The notes: a model not told the origin generated them from the sequence alone. DNA of 64,000 nt from Ginsengibacter hankyongi (GCF_008710285.1 NZ_VYQF01000001.1:1993501-2057500), one strand, 5' to 3'. Shown: positions 36,933 through 45,009, numbered from the stretch's first letter. Numbers and translations: made by a program.

Positions 36933-37556
36933 ATGAAAGGTAAAAGCAGAAGCTGTTTTATAACACTAATCGTAATTTTTTTAATTGTAACAGTGCTAAC
37001 TTTCTTACTAAGATTAAATACTCTGAATAATTTCGAAATTAATCAAAAAATTGTTGATTCAGAGTGGGCAAAATTATATAAGGGCGTGAACGAGCGTAAT
37101 GATTTATTTAAAAAAATTATTGCACAAAAAAACAAAGAGAACGAAATTTTTGATAGCTTAAGAGTCGTTTTAGAAAAGGTTTATAAAAATTATGCTCTGT
37201 ATAAAAAGGGCTGCACATTGGATTTTGTAGAAGGTGAGCATATCTTAAACAACGAGTATTTGAAATCTCTAAAAGCATTTTCCCTTGATTCTTCGTTATT
37301 AAATAAAGAGGGATGGGGTACTTTAAAAGAGTTGAAAGTAAGTGACAATGAGATGAACAACGTTATTGCGGATTACAATAATTCAGTTTTAGAGAACAAT
37401 AAATATATATCAACTTTCCCCAATTTTATTCTTGCAAAAAGAAATGGTTTTTCTAAAAAGAAATTTTTTACGATAAAATATGGTATTAAAAATGAAGATC
37501 CTATTGAAAAAAGTAAAAAATTACCAGAATGGGCAAAAAACAAGGATACGCTTTAA
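36933..37556 (+). CDS. LemA-family-like membrane protein
   Basis: 207 residues. One N-terminal transmembrane helix (FITLIVIFLIVTVLTFLL) is followed by a long helical domain. IVDSEWAKLYKGVNERNDLF and the later YNNSVLENNKYISTFPNFIL with NGFSKKKFF follow the order of LemA proteins (W..V....RR.DLIPN; YN..V..YN....FP...IA...GF). LemA function is poorly known. The pairing with an RHS gene suggests immunity or surface assembly, but the match is to LemA rather than to an immunity family. A clear terminator closes the operon 92 nt later. Confidence 0.65.
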   Translation: MKGKSRSCFITLIVIFLIVTVLTFLLRLNTLNNFEINQKIVDSEWAKLYKGVNERNDLFKKIIAQKNKENEIFDSLRVVLEKVYKNYALYKKGCTLDFVEGEHILNNEYLKSLKAFSLDSSLLNKEGWGTLKELKVSDNEMNNVIADYNNSVLENNKYISTFPNFILAKRNGFSKKKFFTIKYGIKNEDPIEKSKKLPEWAKNKDTL

Positions 37557-37647
37557 TTGGTAATGTATCAGAAATGTTGTTTTGCAAAATTTTACTTTCA
37601 AAAGAATATAAATACGGGATTTCAAAAGAATAAAAACAATTATTTTG

Positions 37648-37671
37648 GGCAGCTTAACGGCTGCCTTTTTT
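37648..37671 (+). terminator. Terminator of the YD/RHS operon
   Basis: GGCAGC (37648-37653), loop TTAACG, GCTGCC (37660-37665), then six T and a further T-rich stretch. Confidence 0.85.
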
Positions 37672-38636
37672 CTTTTTACCTTAAAACTTACTCTAATGCT
37701 AGTAAATATTATTGCGTGTTACGTAATATGTTGGTTATAAAAATTTATGAAAAAAATTTTAATGAAGTACTAAAATAGATTTCCCTTAATGAGTAAATAA
37801 TAAAAAGGTAAATAGGTCTATCGCCGGCTTTGTCAGCAAATAGATGCGCCAAACCATTACAACAAACAAAGTACTGTCTATGTCCTTTCATGGGTTGCTT
37901 CTACTTTTATTGCCACTAGGATTAAACTTCGCAAGTATCTGTAAAGGAGAAAGTTTACAGGGAGATTGAAATTGACTTGAATCTTTTACCAGCAATAGAT
38001 CACCTATAATTTTTGCCGGTTATGTTGGTTTCAGATAGGGTTTGTATCCCGGTAAAAGACTTTTTATAGGCTGCTAAAACAACTTGCGATTCACCAACTT
38101 GATCAGCAACTGTCTTGATAAAAGCTTCCGGGCATGCTCGTTTAGTGGGAGGAACTTTTACACAGGATTAAAAATTCCTCATGCGCACGTTAGTTTTAAC
38201 GGTTAGAAAATCCTCCCCAATAATCCTCCGTCATTCTTCCCAGCATCTTTTGGACCTCATAAAAGTATTAGATAGCTAAATATGGGAATTTCTTCGAATC
38301 TCGAACGATTTTAATTGCTCCCCTTAACCAGAAGTCCAAAAATTTACTAGGGGATAAGCCAGCTTATCTGGATAAGATTTTACTTTGTAACGTGCAGTTT
38401 AAGTACTCTCACCAAATTGAAAACTCACGTTCTGATCCGGGATATAAGCCGAGAAAAAGGTGAACTACTCAATGTACCAATTACCAATTTGGAGATCTCT
38501 TTGCCGCCTTTTCTTGGATAGACGAGGTAACTAATCCAAATGAACGCATAATCGAATAGCCTGTGATGATTATCAAGTAAGGTTCTGTGAGGACGTGAGG
38601 TGAAATCCCTCTTGTTTATGCGATCGACTGAAGCCT
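37672..38636. other. Gene-poor region, probably decayed sequence
   Basis: About 950 nt between the RHS operon terminator and the DUF3644 gene. All six frames are broken often. Some plus-strand pieces between 37960 and 38300 read as short sense runs interrupted by stops, which would fit an old, decayed gene. No repeat, RNA fold or recognisable domain was found. Confidence 0.45.
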
Positions 38637-39728
38637 TTATTCTGTTTCAAAAAAAGAAATATCAATTTTGTCTTTGCGTTCAAAATATTTACGCCAGTTG
38701 TTTCGTACTAACTTCCCATTCAATATATTTTTTATTAAAAACTCTACCCATTTTTCTTGATATAAGTAATCGCCATGTGCTTCATCATAGTTGCAGTATT
38801 TTGGATTTGTTTCGAAAGGATCATGGTTCTTCTCAAACCCATTGTAAGGTCTGACACCTAAAATAGCAAGAATACATTTATGATCGGCGTGATTTAATTT
38901 AATACTTATTTTTTTATTTACTTCTTGAATTACTTTACCTGGTTTTAGTTTTCCTGGATTTATTACTTCTGCTTTTATTACTTTGTCCTTAACCAGTGCA
39001 GTAACTTTTTCATAATTCTTTTTGTCATTTTCAGAAAGTGAATTCCAGTTTACAAATTCAACAGCGATATCATTTCGATTAGTGTTGGAGATCTTTGGAA
39101 TTTGAATAAGCTTAATACTATATTCTTGTGAATTGAATATGTTATCTGAGAGAGATGTTCTGTATCGGTCTATGAATTCCTTTAACTCCTGAATTTCTGT
39201 TGAGAGAATTTCTTTGTTTGCTTGCACTTGTTTGGAAGTTCTTACTCTTGAAAACTGAAGAGAATAGGCTAAATTTTCATTTAAGGCGTACTCAATTCCA
39301 AATAGCTTTATTAACTCATTTTCATAATTATAAAGAAGTGATTGGCATTCGCCAAAAATCATTATCCCAATTTCATCTTTATCTATACTTCGATGTTCGA
39401 TTTTGTTTCTGAGCCGTATAAAAAAATCAAGATTGGATTTTACAGCGTCTTGTAATTGCCCGTATTTTAAAATACATGTTTTAAGTTCCCAAGCTTTCTT
39501 TTCTCCATCAACTATTTTATACTGCCCCTTTTCCTTATAATAAAATTTATCACCATTTTTATGGTTAAAATGTGAATGAAAAAGACGTGTCCAGGCCATA
39601 ATCATATGTGTAATGAACTCTTCAACACGAAATGGGGTCCTTGGCTTATTGTATATTTCAACAGCAAGAAGAGCGCAATTAATTGAGCTGTCAAGAAGAG
39701 TTTTGCTTTTCCCTTTTCTAAGAAGCAT
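38637..39728 (-). CDS. DUF3644 protein with HEPN-type RNase motif
   Basis: 363 residues, soluble. The N-terminal half (SSINCALLAVEIYNKPRTPF, EEFITHMIMAWTRLFHSHF) is the DUF3644 family. RLRNKIEHRS holds an R-x4-H motif, the catalytic signature of HEPN ribonucleases. DUF3644 proteins occur in mobile and defence-rich regions. The C-terminal part has a helix-turn-helix-like segment (IQEVNKKISIKLNHADHKCI). It is a single gene reading leftwards, with no partner toxin or antitoxin recognised, and lies 42 nt from the IS end. Anti-phage activity is a guess. Confidence 0.75.
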   Translation of the reverse strand: MLLRKGKSKTLLDSSINCALLAVEIYNKPRTPFRVEEFITHMIMAWTRLFHSHFNHKNGDKFYYKEKGQYKIVDGEKKAWELKTCILKYGQLQDAVKSNLDFFIRLRNKIEHRSIDKDEIGIMIFGECQSLLYNYENELIKLFGIEYALNENLAYSLQFSRVRTSKQVQANKEILSTEIQELKEFIDRYRTSLSDNIFNSQEYSIKLIQIPKISNTNRNDIAVEFVNWNSLSENDKKNYEKVTALVKDKVIKAEVINPGKLKPGKVIQEVNKKISIKLNHADHKCILAILGVRPYNGFEKNHDPFETNPKYCNYDEAHGDYLYQEKWVEFLIKNILNGKLVRNNWRKYFERKDKIDISFFETE

Positions 39729-39770
39729 TTATAAAGTATTAAGCACTCATTAAGGTTTCAGCCAACGAGA

Positions 39771-41517
39771 GTTTGTGAAAAAACTATCATTGCTTATCAA
39801 ATATACACACTATGTTAATTACTCAAAAGCTGTATAATATTTGAAGAAATAAAGTATGCAATACATACAAGGCAATAGCCGTCATCAGACTTATTTCAGT
39901 ACACTCGAAAACCAGGTAAGCGCTGATAATCCGGTAAGGCTTATTGATGGTTTTGTTGACAAACTTCATTTACAAAAATTGGGCTTTACCAAAACTGTTC
40001 ACAACAGCGAAGGGCGCCCTCCTTATGCACCTGCTGTACTTTTAAAACTGTATTTGTATGGCTATCTTAATAAGATCCGCAGCAGCCGCAAATTAGAAAA
40101 AGAATGTAGCCGTAACATAGAACTGCAATGGCTGGTTCAAAATCTTCAGCCGAACTATCATACCATTGCCGACTTTCGCAAAGTACATGCAGCTCCCTTG
40201 CAATCCATGTTCCGGCTGTATGTTCAGTTTCTTGGAGATGCAGGCCTGCTGGGTAAAAGCACTGTTGGTATAGATGGCAGCAAGTTTAAAGCCGTTAACA
40301 GCAAAAAAAATAATTACAATCAAAAGAAGATAGATAAGCACCGGCAGTTTATTGAAGATAAGACTGCCAGGTATCTGCAGGAACTCGATGAACTCGATAA
40401 AGAAGAAAACACTAACGGTACCGGTGAGTTGTTGATAAAAAAAGAAAAGATAGCCCAGGGCCTTGCCAAACTGAAAGAACGTACTATAAAATACGATACA
40501 CTACAACAGCAATTAAATGATACCGCCGACAAACAGATCAGTACAACGGATACCGATAGCCGAAGTATCCTCATTGTAAAAAGCATTGTGGAAGTAGCTT
40601 ACAATACGCAGAATGCAGTAGATGATAAACACAACCTGGTTGTACATACCCAGGCTACCAACACCAATGATGGTAAGGCATTGTACAAAGCCGCTACACA
40701 AGCCAAAGCTAATTTGCAATTACAAAAAGAAGATACACTGATGGTATTGGCCGATAAAGGCTATCACACTGGTGCCGAACTGCAGCAGTGCCACCTGGAT
40801 AATATGATAACCCATGTGGCTTATAAAGAGCAACCCCCGGTAAAACATATTGCCAACGAGTTTTTAGCAGAAAGTTTTGAGTATGATAAAGCAACAGACA
40901 GTTATACCTGTCCTGCAGGAGCGGTACTAACGTCGTTGGGTACATGGCATAATAAAAAAGGAGAAGCCGGTGAAACCAGCTTCCGTTTCAAAACCTACCG
41001 TACTGATGCCTGCAAAACGTGCAACTTAAAAAATCAATGCACCAAACTTCCCAAACGCATCATCCAGCGAAGTGAATACCAGGATGCCGTAGACGTATAT
41101 GATAACAACATTAAACGAAATCCTGAGTATTATAAACGACGGCAAGCCATCTGCGAACATCCATTCGGAAGCATCAAGCGACACTGGGGTTATACACACA
41201 CTTTATTAAAAGGGTTGCAAAAAGTAAATGGAGAAATGAACCTCATCATGTTTTGTTACAACTTTATGCGAACCAAAAATATCCTGGGCATAGAAAACAT
41301 GCTAAAGGCCATTGAAAAGTGGACACCGGATTACGATAAAGTAATCTGTGCCATTAAAAAAGCTCTTATCAAGGCCGATTACAACCAAAATGTGCCCTCC
41401 GTTTTTTTGAAGATAATCCGATGCAAATTTTTTGCGGCAAGCCTAAATGAGTAACTATAAGGCCTACACGAAAAAATTTAAGCCCGTAATTTAAAAGTAG
41501 ATAGTTTTTTCACAGTC
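39771..41517 (+). mobile_element. IS1182-family insertion sequence
   Basis: A 1.75-kb element with one transposase gene. Imperfect terminal inverted repeats are GTTTGTGAAAAAACTATC (39771-39788) and, inverted, GACTGTGAAAAAACTATC (41500-41517), with 16 of 18 identical. The exact outer ends may be a few bases further out. I could not find a convincing target duplication. It sits between the DUF3644 gene and the right end of the larger element. Confidence 0.75.
39856..41454 (+). CDS. IS1182-family transposase
   Basis: 532 residues, full length. The N-terminal domain (MQYIQGNSRHQTYFSTLENQ, PPYAPAVLLKLYLYGYLNKI) and the DDE core typical of IS1182/IS1380-like transposases are seen: TVGIDGSKFKAVNSKK for the first Asp, LADKGYHTGAEL for the second, and CEHPFGSIKRHWGYTH for the Glu region. 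A cysteine cluster (CKTCNLKNQC) lies between the last two. No frameshift is visible, so it may be active. Confidence 0.93.
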   Translation: MQYIQGNSRHQTYFSTLENQVSADNPVRLIDGFVDKLHLQKLGFTKTVHNSEGRPPYAPAVLLKLYLYGYLNKIRSSRKLEKECSRNIELQWLVQNLQPNYHTIADFRKVHAAPLQSMFRLYVQFLGDAGLLGKSTVGIDGSKFKAVNSKKNNYNQKKIDKHRQFIEDKTARYLQELDELDKEENTNGTGELLIKKEKIAQGLAKLKERTIKYDTLQQQLNDTADKQISTTDTDSRSILIVKSIVEVAYNTQNAVDDKHNLVVHTQATNTNDGKALYKAATQAKANLQLQKEDTLMVLADKGYHTGAELQQCHLDNMITHVAYKEQPPVKHIANEFLAESFEYDKATDSYTCPAGAVLTSLGTWHNKKGEAGETSFRFKTYRTDACKTCNLKNQCTKLPKRIIQRSEYQDAVDVYDNNIKRNPEYYKRRQAICEHPFGSIKRHWGYTHTLLKGLQKVNGEMNLIMFCYNFMRTKNILGIENMLKAIEKWTPDYDKVICAIKKALIKADYNQNVPSVFLKIIRCKFFAASLNE

Positions 41518-41522
41518 TGACG

Positions 41523-41867
41523 ATAGGGGCTGCTTGCGACGTTAGCCTAGTCTTGGTGCAAGCATATAAGAACGCTGCCTGGCTAAAGGTGTAGGGCGGC
41601 TGTGGGTGAGTTAGCAATCCTTGTGCCCGCATAAACCAAAGTATTATTTGTGTTATAAGTCCATTTATTTTACAAAGCAATTTGTGCAATAAGTCAAAAG
41701 ATTTTATTATGCAGAAGTTGGTGTTCCCAAAACAATACCCTGCATCTGTGCAGCCACACATCGACGTTGTTGTGGTGTTCGTGCTGCTGGCCTGTTGCAT
41801 AGCAATCACCAACAACTCTTGGAGAGTTATGAACTAAACGAACCTGATGATATTAAAAACGAGAGTT
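41523..41867. other. GC-richer non-coding stretch between the IS and the right end
   Basis: It is clearly richer in GC than its surroundings in 41523-41640 and 41705-41800. It holds a GCTTGC/GCAAGC hairpin (about 41531-41562), a 15-bp direct repeat with two mismatches (TTTGTGTTATAAGTC at 41647, TTTGTGCAATAAGTC at 41681), and an AACAACTCT/AGAGTTGTT inverted repeat (41811-41819, 41862-41870). A minus-strand 101-codon frame crosses it but runs into the IS end and looks accidental. Confidence 0.45.
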
Positions 41868-41891
41868 GTTAGTGAAACTTTTAGTGAAACT
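41868..41891 (+). repeat. Two tandem 12-bp repeats, likely integrase arm-binding site, right end
   Basis: GTTAGTGAAACT followed by TTTAGTGAAACT, nearly the same as the pair at 20901-20924 and in the same orientation. It lies 57 bp from the right core repeat. Confidence 0.6.
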
Positions 41892-41900
41892 CCTAAAAAC

Positions 41901-41942
41901 AAAAAAGCCGTTAAAATATTGATTTATAATATGTTAACGGCT
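41901..41942 (-). terminator. Element-borne replacement terminator for the tRNA-like gene
   Basis: Read on the minus strand, AGCCGTTAA (41942-41934) pairs with TTAACGGCT (41914-41906), with further inner A/T pairing, and is followed by six T (41906-41901) and then GTTTTT. It stands just after the 3' end of the RNA gene at 41951-42124, but inside the integrated element. Confidence 0.8.
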
Positions 41943-41948
41943 AAATAG

Positions 41949-41962
41949 AGCTGTAGGGGGAG
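41949..41962 (+). repeat. attR core repeat
   Basis: A 14-bp copy identical to 20772-20785. It covers the discriminator base, the 3' acceptor strand and four bases of the T-stem of the minus-strand RNA gene, a usual place for tyrosine-recombinase crossover. Confidence 0.85.
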
Positions 41963-42124
41963 GGATCGAACCTCCACGAGGCAGTTAGCTATAGCACAAA
42001 GTTCAGTGGTCGACCCTGGTCGCATTCCAATTTGCATTGGAACACGGCTCTATGCTACGTTTATCCTGTTATCCTCACCCCCGAGACAAGAGGGCATGTC
42101 TGCCAAAAATTTCATCACCCCACA
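41951..42124 (-). tRNA. Class II tRNA-like RNA with a giant (~100 nt) structured variable arm
   Basis: Read on the minus strand: acceptor TGTGGGG (42124-42118) pairs with CCCTACA (41958-41952), one G-T pair, discriminator G (41951). T8 follows, then a D-arm with stem ATG/CAT and loop containing TTGGCAGA, as in tRNA-Leu types. The anticodon arm is CCCTC, loop TTGTCTC, GGGGG, with T33 present and GTC at the anticodon place, but T instead of a purine at position 37. The T-arm is GGAGG, TTCGATC, CCTCC, perfect. Between them the variable arm closes with GAGG/CCTC, then CAG/CTG, TAGC-ATAG/CTAT-A-GCTA, and inner hairpins TTCCAAT-GCAA-ATTGGAA and CGAC-CAGG-GTCG. CCA is not encoded. I recognise no known tRNA isotype. 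It may be a specialised tRNA, a tRNA-like regulatory RNA, or a tRNA gene with an insertion. Confidence 0.6.
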
Positions 42125-42145
42125 ATTTTTAAGAACTTTATAATG

Positions 42146-42153
42146 CAAATCTA
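42146..42153 (-). promoter_or_regulatory. -7 promoter element TAGATTTG for the tRNA-like gene
   Basis: A perfect TAnnTTTG match on the minus strand, 21 nt before the 5' acceptor strand, giving a short leader of about 15-18 nt as usual for tRNA genes. It supports real transcription of this RNA. Confidence 0.55.
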
Positions 42154-42261
42154 ATATAGTGAGCTTATTTAAAAAAATATTTTAAATAAAATCTAATAAA
42201 TATAGAAATAATTCAATAAAATGTTTATTTTTATAAAATATTTTTAAAATAAAAAACCAAT

Positions 42262-42738
42262 ATGGCCACAAAGTTAAATCTTGATAAACTCGATCTGCAA
42301 ATTATACAGGAAATGTTGCAGAATGCTGATACGCCCTATGCAGAACTTGGCAAAAAGCTCTTTGTTAGCGGAGGTACAATACATGTTCGCATAAAAAAAC
42401 TGGAGGAGTTTGGCATCGTTAAAGGTAAAAAACTAAATGTGAATTTAAAACAATTGGGGTACGATATTACCGCGTTTGTCGGAATCTTCCTGGAAAAAAG
42501 TTCCCTTTACGATTCTGTTGCCAAAGAGCTGGAAAAGATTCCGGAAATTGTAAGGCTTAACTACACAACAGGCAACTATAGTATGTACATAGAAATTGTT
42601 TGTAAAGACATTAACCAGCTTCGATATGTTTTGCACGACGAACTTCAAAAAATTAAAGGTATAGAACGTACCGAAACACTTATTTCCCTTGAGGAAAGTT
42701 TTAATCGTAGTGTTTTGGTAGCCAAAGATGTCAGTTAA
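42262..42738 (+). CDS. Lrp/AsnC-family transcriptional regulator
   Basis: 158 residues: N-terminal winged helix-turn-helix (LDLQIIQEMLQNADTPYAEL, GGTIHVRIKKLEEFGIV) and a C-terminal RAM/AsnC effector domain (about 70-150). It responds to small ligands, often amino acids. The 5' region is very A/T-rich and shared with the tRNA-like gene, which points the other way. Its stop lies one base before the stop of the convergent permease gene. Target genes are not evident. Confidence 0.93.
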   Translation: MATKLNLDKLDLQIIQEMLQNADTPYAELGKKLFVSGGTIHVRIKKLEEFGIVKGKKLNVNLKQLGYDITAFVGIFLEKSSLYDSVAKELEKIPEIVRLNYTTGNYSMYIEIVCKDINQLRYVLHDELQKIKGIERTETLISLEESFNRSVLVAKDVS

Positions 42739-42739
42739 C

Positions 42740-43822
42740 TTATCCTCTCACATCAAGCGCATCTCTTAACCCGTTGCCTAAAAGATTAAAGGCAAGTACC
42801 AATATCATAATGGCCACACCGGGAGCCAGCGCCAGTGCGGGATTATGTGTTATTATAAAATTGTAATTTTCTTTTATCATCAATCCCCAGCTTGGAGTGG
42901 GCGGTTGTACCCCTACACCGAGGAAACTAAGTCCTGCTTCAATTATAATAGCACTCGCAAAATTAGAGGCGGCAATGACAATTACCGGCCCCAAAACGTT
43001 TGGTAAAATATGCCGCATAATAATCCTCGTGTTTTTAAGCCCGAGGGCTTTTGCAGCTTGTATGTATTCCATTTCACGCAACGATAATACCTGTCCTCTA
43101 ATCGTTCTGGCAACATTTACCCACATCGTTAACCCAACAGCAATAAATATTTGCCAAAAGCCTTTGCCCAGGGAAAGTGTAATTCCGAAAACTAATAACA
43201 AAGTGGGCATACTCCATATTACATTAATAAGCCACATGATGATATTATCTGTTCTTCCTCCAAAATAACCGGCAACAGCTCCTAAAATAATGCCGATGCT
43301 TAATGAAATTAAAACTGTTATAAGACCAACGGCAAGGCTTACACGAACTCCTACAATGAGCCGGCTTAAAATATCGCGGCCAAATTTATCAGTGCCTAAC
43401 CAGAATGTTTTTGAAACGATATAATTTTTTTCAGCCAAAATGCTTTTTGGGTAGGCTTCCTTTTCCTGAACGCCTTCATCAATATATTTTTCTATTATGA
43501 TTGAATCAGGTGCTTCTTTATAATTATTTATTGGAATAAAAATCGATTTATCTTCCTTGCCGAAAAGTAACTGTTTAAATAAGCCGGTTGATGAAATTTT
43601 CTTTTCTTTTTTAATCTTTAAAAATAGCTGTTTAAAACCAGGCTTACGTGCCTGTATTTCTACAATTTGCCTGTCGGCGTTTGGAGTTGAATCTGTTGAG
43701 ATGAAATAGGCAAAAATTCCAATTAATACTGAAAGGCAAATAATCGAAAGTCCGATCATTGCGCCTTTATTTTTTTTTAACCGCTTCCATGCATTTTGCG
43801 AAAAAGAAAAAGATTCAGCCAT
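42740..43822 (-). CDS. Peptide/nickel-type ABC transporter permease (DppC/OppC family)
   Basis: 360 residues. The N-terminal helix (MIGLSIICLSVLIGIFAYFI) is followed by a long periplasmic insertion (about residues 45-140) and then the five-helix permease core. The EAA motif is near EYIQAAKALGLKNTRIIMRH. The family imports oligopeptides or related substrates together with a DppB-type permease, two ATPases and a binding protein, none of which is adjacent. The ending ALDVRG is typical. Confidence 0.92.
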   Translation of the reverse strand: MAESFSFSQNAWKRLKKNKGAMIGLSIICLSVLIGIFAYFISTDSTPNADRQIVEIQARKPGFKQLFLKIKKEKKISSTGLFKQLLFGKEDKSIFIPINNYKEAPDSIIIEKYIDEGVQEKEAYPKSILAEKNYIVSKTFWLGTDKFGRDILSRLIVGVRVSLAVGLITVLISLSIGIILGAVAGYFGGRTDNIIMWLINVIWSMPTLLLVFGITLSLGKGFWQIFIAVGLTMWVNVARTIRGQVLSLREMEYIQAAKALGLKNTRIIMRHILPNVLGPVIVIAASNFASAIIIEAGLSFLGVGVQPPTPSWGLMIKENYNFIITHNPALALAPGVAIMILVLAFNLLGNGLRDALDVRG

Positions 43823-43845
43823 TATTAATTTATTTCAATCGATAC

Positions 43846-45009
43846 TTATTTTACTTTTCTTTCCTTCCAGGTATAAGATCCAAATTTACCCAACCATCCT
43901 GCAATTAAAGTATAAATAATATGGAAAGGTTGTGAAGGTATGAACCACCACAATAATTTTTGCTTATCAAAAAATTTCGTTACAGGGAAAAGAAAGAAAA
44001 CTTCTACCGCAGTTTTTACTGTAACTAATAGCAGTAATAAATAATAATCTTCAGCACAAAAAATAGAATAAACCGCAATAAAACAAATCCATGCATTTAA
44101 AAAATATACTAAAAAAAGCACAGCAGTAATTTTAATATCGGGATACCTGTCAGCCTTACTTGCCCATCGGATTCTTTGGTTAATAAAATCTTTTACAGTT
44201 TCTGATTGCTGCGTTTGCACTATTACGTTAGCTGACTTTAAATACCGTATTTTACCAGGATATATTTTTTGAATTTTATGCATCAATAACATATCATCGC
44301 CGCTGGCAATATTATCAATTCCTTCAAAGCCATTTACTTCATAAAAAACTTTTTTCTCATAAGCAAGGTTGGCGCCATTACACATGTTGTGAATTCTTTT
44401 ATAAACGGAAGCCCCGGTAATTCCCTGCAACGCCATAAAATCGAGTGACTGAAATATTTTAAAAAACTTTTTTGATATTGATTCGGTAGCTGATACATTA
44501 GCATAAACAACAGGAGCCGCAATAAAAACTGCTCCGCTTTCTTCATAATAAGACGCAATCGTTTTGAGCCATTCAGGCTTTACAATACAATCGGCATCGG
44601 TAGTTACTATCAAATTTCCTTTGGCTAAATCAATGGCTGTTTCAATAGCTTTCTTTTTATACGAATTCAGGTTTACATTGGCTGTAAAATCGCTGAGTTT
44701 TATTAACCTGATATTTTTTTGATTAAATGAATTGGCAATAGCGGCAGTTGAATCAACTGAATAATCATCTACTATAAGTACTTCAAATAAATTGGCAGGA
44801 TAAGTTTGTTTTATGATTGATGCAATACAAGAACCAATATTTTTTTCTTCATTCCTCGCAGAGATAATCACCGAGATTAACGTAGCGTTTTTCCGTATTT
44901 GGTCTTCCGGAACATTATATTCCTTTAGCTCTAACCAGCTTTGCCGGTAATAAATGATCAGCATAACATAGGGAAGTAATAGCAATAGAGATATCAGCAA
45001 TAAGATCAT
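43846..45009 (-). CDS. Family 2 glycosyltransferase, membrane-bound
   Basis: 387 residues. One N-terminal helix, then a GT-A domain: SVIISARNEEKNIGS, IVDDYSVDST, the DxD-type TTDADCIVKPEW, and the QxxRW-type QRIRWASKADRYP. Several helices end the protein. It resembles processive or lipid-linked GT2 enzymes; the substrate is unknown. It is 23 nt upstream of the permease gene in the same direction, though a functional link is doubtful. Confidence 0.9.
   Translation of the reverse strand: MILLLISLLLLLPYVMLIIYYRQSWLELKEYNVPEDQIRKNATLISVIISARNEEKNIGSCIASIIKQTYPANLFEVLIVDDYSVDSTAAIANSFNQKNIRLIKLSDFTANVNLNSYKKKAIETAIDLAKGNLIVTTDADCIVKPEWLKTIASYYEESGAVFIAAPVVYANVSATESISKKFFKIFQSLDFMALQGITGASVYKRIHNMCNGANLAYEKKVFYEVNGFEGIDNIASGDDMLLMHKIQKIYPGKIRYLKSANVIVQTQQSETVKDFINQRIRWASKADRYPDIKITAVLFLVYFLNAWICFIAVYSIFCAEDYYLLLLLVTVKTAVEVFFLFPVTKFFDKQKLLWWFIPSQPFHIIYTLIAGWLGKFGSYTWKERKVK

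Larger units (their letters stand above)
20772..41962. mobile_element. 21.2-kb integrative mobilizable element in the 3' end of a tRNA-like gene
   Basis: Bounded by a 14-bp direct repeat (AGCTGTAGGGGGAG at 20772-20785 and 41949-41962). The right copy is the 3' acceptor and T-stem end of the RNA gene at 41951-42124. Just inside the left end lies a tyrosine recombinase; further in are excisionase-like HTH, primase-like, MobC-like and MOBP relaxase genes on the minus strand. No VirD4/TraG coupling protein, VirB4 or Tra genes are present, so it should need a helper to transfer. Cargo fills 26.8-39.7 kb: a YD/RHS operon and a DUF3644 gene. An IS1182-family element sits near the right end. Boundaries follow from the repeat and the integrase position and have not been tested against an empty site. 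Confidence 0.85.

Noticed and set aside
36933-37556. Immunity protein for the RHS tip
   Set aside because: The position suggests it, but the sequence pattern fits LemA-type proteins; immunity is kept only as a possibility.
37557-37778. 73-codon plus-strand frame after the LemA-like gene
   Set aside because: The operon terminator hairpin lies inside it, and its composition is not protein-like.
38600-38854. 84-codon plus-strand frame
   Set aside because: It lies on the opposite strand of the DUF3644 gene and has no independent support.
41510-41815. 101-codon minus-strand frame beside the IS
   Set aside because: It runs into the IS inverted repeat, has low-complexity Thr and Cys runs and no recognisable domain; the DNA looks non-coding.
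20955-41891. Self-transmissible conjugative element
   Set aside because: No type IV secretion, coupling protein or Tra genes are present between the core repeats; only mobilization genes are.
41951-42124. tmRNA (ssrA) at the right end of the element
   Set aside because: The RNA is only about 174 nt, has an anticodon arm and lacks a tag reading frame and pseudoknots, so a tRNA-like fold fits better.
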